A stretch of 64,000 nucleotides of DNA, taken from NCBI RefSeq assembly GCF_000346465.2, contig NC_034013.1:12447373-12511372 (forward strand), in the 5' to 3' direction. The position numbers and the translations under genes were made by a program. Shown piece by piece: positions 55,570 through 64,000 of the stretch. The DNA comes from Prunus persica (taxonomy: Eukaryota; Streptophyta; Magnoliopsida; Rosales; Rosaceae). Numbering within the stretch: the stretch's first letter is position 1; every line of letters starts with the position of its first letter. The notes under the pieces are model-generated. The model was not told where the DNA came from. It searched no databases and saw nothing but the letters and a program-made list of their open reading frames with translations.

Positions 55570-58500
55570 GTATCATGTGTGTATGTATGGATGTATCTGT
55601 ACACAACTATCGTTATGTATACAGAGAGAGAGAGTGGGGGTGGGAAGGAGAGAGATTACAACACAAACCATTTGCCTGGATTCAAATACCCAATCACCAA
55701 CGCTTGCTGACTTTCTTAGAGGTGATCCCTAAATAATAACAAAAGAGAACGTGAATTAGAACTGAACAAATTACTTGAGAAAGGGTTAGGAAAATACTGG
55801 CTACCTACCTGTGAAGATCGACGAGGTATTGTACTTGATGGAATATCCTATGGCAATTTTTTTTAAGTTAGTGATTGTAAAAAATAGAATAAGCATACCA
55901 TAAGAACAAAGCCTTACCTTTACAAGATCTAAATTTTCTGATGTCACTGAAAACCTCCCCTTAATTTGCACCAAATTAGCCTTTGACTTGTCATCCAAAG
56001 AATCTCTAAAACCTATTAAAGGTGAAACACTTAGCGCTACAAGAATTCTGGGCCCAATGTACTCATAACAGTAGAAAGAGTTGCATTTTTAATTGTCATC
56101 TCTTAAAAATAATGGACATCTTCATTACCTCCAGAAGATTTTATAGGAGCTGATAAACTGTTTGCCGAAGCTCGATTTGGAAGCATCAGTGGACCACTAA
56201 AGCTTGGTGTTCGTCGTACTTCACATTTAGCTTTATCAATTGCCGGTTGATTTTCATTCTCACTCCTAAAGATAACAAAGCATCAGGCTCTTATCCCTTG
56301 AGAGAGAGACAACACCAATAGCTTCAATTTTGGAGCATTATTTAACCATGACAAACCTTTCAAAGATGCGAGCCCTTTCTGATACTGAATGACTAAGCAC
56401 AGCACCAGGTGTGAGTGGGCCACTCTGCGTTTGACGACTTTTCACCGATAGATTTTTATTCTTGGCCTGTACCATGTCTTTTTCTGATGTAGATGCTGTT
56501 GCCTCAGAGCTTGATTCATTTTTCTTCCAGGCTGTTTTCTGCTGGCCACCAGATTCCAGTATATTACTTTCAAGAACCTTGCCTTTTTTGTTCAAGCTTT
56601 CAACCTGTTGTGCCTCATAATCATTTACTTCTTTGTATTCCGTCCAATATGGTTCACTATTTTCGTTCAACTTCCCCAAACTGGATTGGCAACCAGTTGC
56701 TTCCTGCTAGCATAAAAACAAAAACAAAACAAAACAAACAAGAAAAATTATTTTTCTGCATAAGAATAAGATATTTAAAAGAAAAGACCAGCAACGTGCA
56801 CCATCACCAAAAAAGAAACTAAAATCTTATACTGCACTAAGAATAGCATGACAAATGTCTCAAGAATAAAAGGAAATTGATGACCTTATAACTAACAACG
56901 GATTTCAACTTTTCATCTTCTTCCATCATTTCTGGAATATCATCATCATCTCGCACCTAGCAAAAACAAAGGATATTAATTCAGATTCACTCGCCAATAT
57001 AGAAAACAAGGAAGCTACTGCCCAGAGATACCACCATGCTGATAATTGCTAAATACTAATACGTGGCATACCAGGGATGCTTGGGCTTTTAAATCCTCAA
57101 CATCAAAGTTCCAGGCGCTGACTCCTCGCTGGTACTCACTCTGATCAAGGAAAGACAATGACACCACTAAAGATTAGGGCAAAAGAAATAATAAGGCACA
57201 CATTAGCTATCTGGTATAAAAAAAGCTTTGGATATGAACATACTTTGACTCTGTTTAAGTCAGTTTTATGTGAAAAAATAACAGCATTAAGAGATGTCTC
57301 AGACCTGTGATATTGCCTCTTGCTCTGCTGAAGGCATTTTCTTCAAAGCCAGTTGTGCTGCATCTTTAAGCTGCGATATTCCCATATTTTAGCAATTCAT
57401 AAAATAAGAATACTAACACATGTCAAAGACCGAAAGCAAGGAAGTGATATAAAAATGGAGTGACAGCTAACCTGGAGTGCTTTTACACGATTCCAAAGTG
57501 GTGGCAAGTCTGTAAACAATTTCTTTATAGAAAGCTCTGGAGGTTTTGCGTTCTTGAAAAAGGAGTGTTTCAATAATTTCTCTGCTGTTGGTCTCTTTGT
57601 TTGATCTTTTACCAAGCACATTGCAACCATTTCTTTAAAAGACTGATCACGACTGGAAATCCTCCAATTAGAATATTATTCTGTAAGCGAAATACAATAC
57701 AGGGCAACAACTACACTTGAAGCCTTGGACTACTTACATGCCTTTTAATAACGCACAATGTACTAATAAATGATTTGCATGCATCAAACACATATGCGTT
57801 AATGTCACTCTATCTAGAAAGAAAACCAATACCTTAGAGAACTTTTTATCACGATCATAATCAAGTCCTGGAGGGGCATTCTGTATGGTCATGAGGAGAA
57901 CCTGTGAGAACAAACAAAAAGAGTTTGACGTGTCAGAGGTTTTACTAAAGAACCACTATAGAGGTTGCAGTCAAGTTCAATCCTGGTAACATAAGTACCT
58001 TCATTGGAGGGTACTTTGAAAATGGTGCATGACCATGGGCCAACTCCAATGCCGTTATACCAAATGACCAAATGTCAGCCCTGTAAAGAGATCAACCAAC
58101 AGAAAACTAAGAAATAAGCACATAGGACCCTTTTTTCGAATTATACAGTACAGCTCGGAATTTATCATTTCCTCCAAAAGTTAAGTGAAGAAGTTAGCTT
58201 TCAAAGCAGATAATACATTGAACAATTGCAAGAAATAGGCTACGGCATAAAATAAAACTCACTTGGAATTGTATCCACTTCCTGGTTGCAATACCTCTGG
58301 TGCCATCCTGGAAAGCAAAAACCAAGTTTTAATCTCAAATACATGGATAATAAAGCAGTTAGCATAACATGTGGCACCAAACCAGGAATTAAGTAATAAT
58401 TTATGTGACTTAAAAACTCACCAGCATGGCGTTCCTACGAAAGTGTTTCTTGAGCGTTGCCTATCAGCTGCATCAAACAAGCAAGCTGAAACACCAAAGT

Positions 58501-59542
58501 CGGCAAGTTTCACCACCCCATTAGTATCAAGTAGTATGTTTCCCGCCTGCAGCAAAGACAGTAAAACAATCAAAAAGTAAGAACCTCCAAACAAACTTAT
58601 GACAATGAAACAGAAAGGAAGGCTACCCGTAAATGAAACAAACCTTAACATCTCGGTGAATATGACCTTGTTTATGAAGGTAAACCAGAGCCTTTAGGGT
58701 TTCCTTAAGGATAGAACCGATCGCAGATTCCTCAAACCCATCCGGATATGCGATTTTCATGAGGTGCAAACAAGAACCCTCTGCCATGAATGGCATGATC
58801 ACCCAAAGGTTTCGCTCGACAACAAATGAACAATACGCCTTTACAACATTTGGGTGATCTATCAAGCTCATCGTTTGCGCCTCCCTCCGTATATCTTCCT
58901 ATGAAAGAATACAAGCATAATATATCAAATAATGGGTTATGCATTTTCACCCAAAAAAATAACGGGTTATGAATCAGCTACAAAACTGGAAACAGTAGAA
59001 CATGGGTTTTCTTCAGCAATATTCATTTCAAAGAGAGTACTCCAGCGACTAAGATAATAGCATTTGCAAAAGTTGTGATTTGTGCTCATCAATACAGACC
59101 GTTGAGGATCTGAAGCATAAATTAAAACCAAATTAAACCCTACACCAATTAAAAAATGAAAGTCCCCCGATTCCTAACTAATTCCGCATTCACAAATCAA
59201 GCATTCAATTTCACAAATCGAAGTCCAATCTCAAACCAAAGCAAAGATCTTAAGCTCATATCAAATCTAGCTTCACTCAGTAACCAAACAGCTTAAAATG
59301 ATCCCCCAAAGTTCGTTAACAACAATAAAATTGAGATTTTGAAACAAGCAGAGCAATAAGAAACTGACGAAATTGCTGCCGCAGCGATCGAGATCCAAAC
59401 ATTTTACAGCGACGACTTCATTGAAAGGGAGATAGATCGCTCTGTACACTGTAGCACTGGCGCCATAGCCAACCTCTTCCAGAAGCTTGTAGTCGCTGGG
59501 GTTCGCAGAGTGAGACCTGGAATTGGCTCCCATCCTCCCCAT
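53842..59542 (-). CDS. STE20/GCK-type Ser/Thr protein kinase (BLUS1/OXSR1-like)
   Basis: A multi-exon gene on the minus strand, ATG at 59542 and TAA at 53842-53844. Clear exons include 59542-59369 ([12 protein letters not shown].., Gly-loop [18 protein letters not shown]), 58898-58644 ([20 protein letters not shown] to HIHRDVK), about 58548-58429 ([20 protein letters not shown] to the TFVGTPCW end), then [27 protein letters not shown], and about 57630-57472 ([21 protein letters not shown]). Catalytic marks are the HRD, DFG and GTPCWMAPE motifs of the STE20 group. The C-terminal half, in about ten small exons, is Ser/Lys-rich, with conserved [51 protein letters not shown] and a terminal coiled coil ([36 protein letters not shown]). 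Total about 650-700 residues. Introns carry GA (54189-54232) and CA (55537-55566) microsatellites. The upstream frame stays open, so a longer N-terminus cannot be excluded. Confidence 0.9.
54189..54232 (+). repeat. GA dinucleotide microsatellite in a kinase intron
   Basis: About 22 uninterrupted GA repeats directly next to a splice acceptor of the minus-strand kinase gene. Read on that strand it forms a CT-rich polypyrimidine tract. Confidence 0.95.
55537..55566 (+). repeat. CA dinucleotide microsatellite in a kinase intron
   Basis: About 15 CA repeats within an intron of the STE20-type kinase gene. Confidence 0.95.
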
Positions 59543-61124
59543 GCTCCTCCTCTTGGAGAAGAAGCGACTAGCGAGGACTTGCGCTTTGGCTATACCTGAA
59601 ACAGAGTTGCGTGCCGTTTTGAGGCTATGGGCTCTGCGTTTCGATGATATTATATAAACTCGTTGACCGCCATGAGAAGCGAAAAGGAAAAGGCGATAGA
59701 GAGTGAAGAAAGAGAAGAGAACTCGGAGCAGAACTTGGCTTGTGAATTCACTGAAATGTGAGGTGCTGACGTGTCGGAGGCTGTAAAGGGTGATGGGGAT
59801 GTTGACACGTGGATGGGTCATTATAGGGGACGGCTGGGACCCGCGCCCTCGCTGGGTGTCTTTTGCACCTTTGGTGAATTTGTATTGTTTTTGTAATTTT
59901 TTGAGGTGGCTCTGTGGCTGAGCTGAGCTGTCAATAGTTTTGTTGCTAATTATTATTAATTTTCAGACAAACCCCTATTTTTGGGAATTATGATTTTGAA
60001 TTTCTTGGGCAGATTTCTTGTTTTGTCCGAAATGTATTATTATTTTATTTATCTTTTTTAACGGAAAATTACGGGAATGACATGCTGCCTTCCATTGATT
60101 AGAAGATTTAATTCGATTGATTGAATGTCATTAGATCATCAAATTAGAGGAAATTTTTTTTCTTTTCAAACACAATTTTCCAACAAAAAATATGAAGTTT
60201 ATTTCGTGCTTAACTGTTGCATTTCAATGGAAAAAACTTCCCCAATTTAAAATGTTCTTATGATCGTTTACGTTTGTTGACATTTGGTATCATTTTTTAA
60301 CTAAATGAATCATACACGCGATACATGTGTAATGCAATAGCGATTTCATATTGGCCGTTGTTATCATTCTCCAGCTAGATAGGCATGATGATAGAACGAC
60401 AGAGATAACCGAAATGGAGAATAACATGGAGTACTTGTATAGTTGTACTGTCTCGTAGGCTACGGAATTGTCAAACTCCTCTAACTATTAAGCATGTTCA
60501 TGTGTTGGTGGTTTTCTCACTTGCTCATTTTCCCTTTGGTCGACCAGGAAGGGCCTTTATTGGTCTTGTCAATTGTAAGGCTGGTGTCCCTCACCATCAG
60601 ATAATGACACACAAGGGGGTAGGCTAGTGTCAATGTTTGCCCATCCAATAATGTTTCATATGCACAAAAGAACAACATATCATCAACTTTAAATGATCTT
60701 TAATTGACATGCAAGGAGCTCATTAAATCTTGTACATGTACCAAAGAACATGTTAGATCAACTATATTCTCTTAATTTGATGTGTATTCATTACAACCAG
60801 TTATTATGATCAACGATATTAAAGGAAAAGAGATTCGTACACATGACATTAAGTGCAGGAATATCTCCTCTTAACTATTTAAGTTACAAACTTCTTATGC
60901 GGACGTAACCTAACTCGAACGAATCATATTGTATAGCACTTTTACGAGTTTAGTTTCATTTTGTTGACCAATCTTTCGTATTATCAATGTTGTCCCCCTA
61001 ACATTACTCAACCTAAGGTACCTAGCATGTAGGTACATACCCTAGAGGTAGAGAGGATAGAAAACATAAAAGTTAGTTTTAGTCATGTCTAAAGATAAGG
61101 TCGTCAGCTAGGCACTTGCCAAAC
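59543..61124. other. Kinase 5' region and intergenic DNA
   Basis: The first 300 bp are the kinase 5' UTR/promoter. Beyond that it is AT-rich, with no recognised gene or element up to the Harbinger-like element. Confidence 0.5.
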
Positions 61125-62606
61125 TGGGCTTGTTTGGTACGTCGGATTGTACTGATTAATTTTCGTCGGATAGTATTAATTTGTTCCGGAGATTACTGAC
61201 TATTTATCCATAATATTATAAGGCGTTTGGTGCTGTTCCGGATAAATAGCCTGACTAAGTTATACTGTGTTTGGTGATGTTTCGGATAACATCAAATCAG
61301 ACTATTTTTAAAATAAAAAAAATTTCTTTGATAATTTTAATGGAAATTGAGATTCAAATTACACGAATTTTTTTTGGTAAGATTCATATGACAAGATTTG
61401 TTTTTCAATTATTTTTGCCAATATTTTTTTTCTTCATATAACCCATTATCATAATTGTAGTATCTCATAAAAATTCCAACATACTCGCATACGTTAATAA
61501 AAACAGTACCAAATAATGTATAATTCAAAGTGATCACATACTAAGGTGATAAGAGCAAAAGGGAAAGTTGTTCATAAACCAAACTACATCAAAGAGTGAA
61601 TCACAGCTCCCTCGCCCCAAGTAAGAGAAGAACAAATGCTTTTCTCATAGCACCATCCAATGTCAAGAATGTTCTCTCATCACTTGCTTTCTCCAAAATT
61701 AGCCGTAGTGCCTTAATTTGGTCATTAATAGACAAGTCCATCTTTGCCAATTCAACAGCAATGTCAGGTCTTGGTTCTGATCCTTTCACCAAACTATTAG
61801 TTATAGTTTTCAATTGGTCAATAGACTCAGAAATCATCTCACCAAATGCTTTAGCCATTTCCTTTTGAATATCAGTATCTACATTTTGTTTGTGGTGTCG
61901 ACTGCTTGAGTTAGCTGAGTTTTGTTGATTTGATATTGGCAAAGAGGCACAATGATCTGGTTCAACCTCAACTTCCTCATCATCATCATTGACATCAATG
62001 TTGGTTTTTATAAAGAGAGCCTCCTCTTACTTTTTTTTTTTTTTTTTTTTTTTGGTGTGGGTTGAAATCTGATCTCATTAAAGAAACCCATAAAAAATAG
62101 ATTACAAAGCAAGTCACAAAAACCGGGTAGAGACACCTAGACCTCAAAACCAAGGCTAGAACCAAGCTTCTCACCCAGACCAGTTCAAAACTAAACAAAA
62201 ACAAAATACATAAGATAACATAAAACAAGGAATTCGGACAGCACCACCCATAACCAATCAACAATGTCCCAAACGCAAGACCAAACCCACTATAAAAGAA
62301 ATCGTAACCAAAGGAAAATGGTGATGACTCAATTGATGTTGCTGCTACTGTTGTGAAGTTTGTGTATTCATTTAAATGGTTTAATTTGCTTCGGTAATAG
62401 GATTGTGCAATTCATTCATTAAGCCCATGTCCAATGTTTCTCATTTGTAAAATAGGTCCTTTTACGATTTAGCTTTCATTCATGTAAGTAAGCATAACCT
62501 AATTTCAAAAACGAAAAATACATAACCTAATTCCACAAAAATTTAATAAAAAAATTGAAATATATAAAGAATAGAGAAGAAGCAAGAAGAAGCATATTGG
62601 AGAGAG

Positions 62607-62641
<35 letters not shown>

Positions 62642-62950
62642 GAGATGGATACCTGAAGAAGAGTGAAGAAAATAACCTTTGGAGAAGATAGCAGAGAAAA
62701 ACCCTAGAGAGAAGAAGAAAAAAAGAGCGTTTGATTTTTTTTCGTAGAACGCGTGCTTAGCCGTATAATTAAGCGTGTATTATCTAAACCGGACTGTGTG
62801 GATTGTATTAGTTAGTCAGGTAAGGAGAGTATTAAAAGCCCAACCCGTATAAAATAGTCGGGTAATTAAATAATACAAGTTGACACCAAACACCTGACAT
62901 AGCCTATTTACTCCTATCCAGAGTCTAATACGGTGTACCAAACGAGCCCA
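61125..62950. mobile_element. PIF/Harbinger-like element remnant
   Basis: The left end TGGGCTTGTTTGGTAC and the complement of the right end TGGGCTCGTTTGGTAC form terminal inverted repeats. Inside them are further sub-terminal similar motifs (GGATAAATAG, GTTTGGTG and the CACCAAAC complement). TGGGCTnGTTTGG termini are common in plant PIF/Harbinger/Tourist elements. The flanks do not give a clean 3-bp TAA duplication (AAC against AAG at my best placement). The interior holds a fragment of a SANT-type accessory ORF on the minus strand but no transposase, so it is deleted and inactive. A GA microsatellite lies at about 62608-62638. Confidence 0.6.
61601..62029 (-). pseudogene. Fragment of Myb/SANT-like accessory protein of a Harbinger element
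   Basis: The minus-strand frame is open from about 62029 to the stop at 61601. It starts inside a coding region (EALFIKTNIDVNDDDEEVEV) without a proper ATG. It carries KAFGEMISESIDQLK, DIAVELAKMDLSINDQIKAL and SDERTFLTLDGAMRKAFVLL, the style of C-terminal regions in plant transposon-derived Myb/SANT-like proteins. The DNA-binding N-terminal half is missing. A T/A-rich run at 62033-62055 sits at the break. Confidence 0.5.
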
Positions 62951-63269
62951 AAGGGATTGAGGAAAGGATATGATTTTTTTTTGTGAAACCCAAGGCAAAA
63001 AGTTTATATAATTGAAGCCAGGATGGAAAAGGCTTTAATTGAAAACACAACACAAACAAGGGATATTGGAATCTTCTATAACTAACTTCCTGCAATAGAG
63101 AAATCTAAGCTGTGATGTGATTAGATGAGTTGACCCCATTATCTTAAAAACGAAATTAATTAAATTCATTGAAATCATTATGACCTTTACTTCTTTTGGG
63201 TCTTTACCATTGAACTCTCAACAACGTGTCAAAATTTCAAGATTTGAAATTACCAAAAACCCATTGGGC
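62951..63269. other. Spacer and 3' UTR of the right-edge gene
   Basis: No coding signal. The last part is probably 3' UTR of the minus-strand gene at 63270. Confidence 0.45.
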
Positions 63270-64000
63270 TTAAAATAATCTTCTGCGTCTTAATGTTTTG
63301 GCAGAGGCTTTGGAAACAAAGTAGCCCACGCCTAAACACATGACCCAAATACCCACATCAACGGCCCATCTCACTCCTTCCATATCTACCTCTAACTCCA
63401 TATCCTCTCTGGCCACCTCACCACCCACCTCCGAATCTCCACCGTCCGATCCACATTTACAACAACAGCCGTCTGATTCATAATCCACGTCTCCCTCCTC
63501 CGGAATCTCCTCCAGCCGCTTAAACCCGCAGTTCCGGTGCTTTTTTGTTTTTTTAACCACCATTCTCACCCTCTCAATCATCGTCACGTGTCCCTCCACG
63601 GCCACGCAGACCTGCGCCTCAGCTATCTCCGTCGCGACGCTCTCGCTCTCCAGCGCGCACTTACACTCCAATTTCCACTCTTGCCCCTCATCTTTCCTGA
63701 AAGTTCCCTTCAGCACCTTCTCTTCCCTCAGATAAACCTCGAACCGGATCCCATCGCCGGCCTCGACCCGCTCCCGGGATCCGAATATCACTTCCCCGTC
63801 CTTCACCTTGGCATTCACGACCCGGTAGAGAGTGAGGAATGCCGGCGTATCGGGTCGGATCTTCGACCCGTCGATCTCTAACTCGTTCTCGTTAATCCGA
63901 GGAAGAAACGAAAGAGTGAGGGATTCGGGTAACGGTGCCCGGGTATTCAGACCCGAAAACCGCAGAAAGAAAGCCCGAATCTTCAACCGGTCTTTCCTCG
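63270..64000 (-). CDS. At1g01500-like protein (annotated elsewhere as erythronate-4-phosphate dehydrogenase family), 5' end outside window
   Basis: The minus-strand frame is open to the window edge and ends at 63270, with at least 238 residues visible. The first in-frame codon usually called as start at 63986 is TTG, and the frame continues upstream (RKDRLKIRAFFLRFSG), so the N-terminus lies beyond 64000. Conserved blocks are LTLSFLPRINENELEIDG, SKIRPDTPAFLTLYR, SRERVEAGDGIRFEVYLREE and VLKGTFRKDEGQEWKLECKC. A Cys/Gly/Asp-rich segment (GCCCKCGSDGGD) and a hydrophobic segment near the C-terminus (WAVDVGIWVMCLGVGYFV) follow. The dehydrogenase name used for such proteins is not supported by any visible NAD-binding motif. 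The function is unknown. Confidence 0.75.
   Translation of the reverse strand, partial: RKDRLKIRAFFLRFSGLNTRAPLPESLTLSFLPRINENELEIDGSKIRPDTPAFLTLYRVVNAKVKDGEVIFGSRERVEAGDGIRFEVYLREEKVLKGTFRKDEGQEWKLECKCALESESVATEIAEAQVCVAVEGHVTMIERVRMVVKKTKKHRNCGFKRLEEIPEEGDVDYESDGCCCKCGSDGGDSEVGGEVAREDMELEVDMEGVRWAVDVGIWVMCLGVGYFVSKASAKTLRRRRLF

Noticed and set aside
59543..59821. Longer N-terminus of the STE20-type kinase from the open upstream frame
   Set aside because: The upstream reading has no kinase-family conservation. The start [12 protein letters not shown] just before the kinase domain is more plausible.

Overview
The window is nuclear DNA from a flowering plant: intron-rich genes with GT-AG splice sites, AT-rich introns and intergenic DNA, plant-only families (phytocyanin, WNK, RPW8, WRKY, plastid-targeted proteins) and MITE-type transposons. 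The gene set and the RPW8-NB/WRKY family fit a woody Rosaceae species such as Prunus. That placement is inference, since nothing in the sequence proves the genus.

Left third (1-22 kb): an unstable disease-resistance-type cluster. It opens with the 3' part of a WNK kinase. It then holds broken, tandemly repeated units that combine RPW8-domain ends, a long repetitive acidic linker and group-I-like WRKY domains (about 2.0-10.4 kb). Next come a decayed RPW8-RPW8-NB-WRKY gene (10.5-13.5 kb), a transposon-filled duplicated spacer (13.5-16.5 kb), an intact protein of two RPW8 domains alone (16.8-17.8 kb), and an intact RPW8-RPW8-truncated NB gene. The last gene's two final exons encode an HMA (heavy-metal-associated) domain (18.6-21.3 kb). 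A second fragment of the WNK 3' end follows. The same RPW8-NB backbone therefore carries WRKY in one paralogue and HMA in another. Both domains are classic integrated decoys of plant NLRs, here on proteins with no ARC2 or LRR region. I consider this the most interesting system in the window.

Middle (22-46 kb): single-copy housekeeping and transport genes. These are a Yippee-like zinc protein (-), an oligopeptide transporter of the OPT family (+), the mRNA m6A methyltransferase MTA/METTL3 (+), an early-nodulin-like phytocyanin (-), a molybdate-anion transporter of the MOT2/MFSD5 type (-) and a plastid-targeted HpcH/HpaI aldolase-family protein (-).

Right part (46-64 kb): a MYG1-like hydrolase (-), two predicted plastid proteins of unknown function (+ at 49.2 kb, - at 52.8 kb), a large multi-exon STE20-type Ser/Thr kinase (-), a PIF/Harbinger-like element remnant carrying a SANT-type accessory ORF fragment, and the 3' part of an At1g01500-like gene running off the right edge (-).

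Exon boundaries were stitched by eye from splice consensus, frame continuity and remembered family conservation. No alignment was run.
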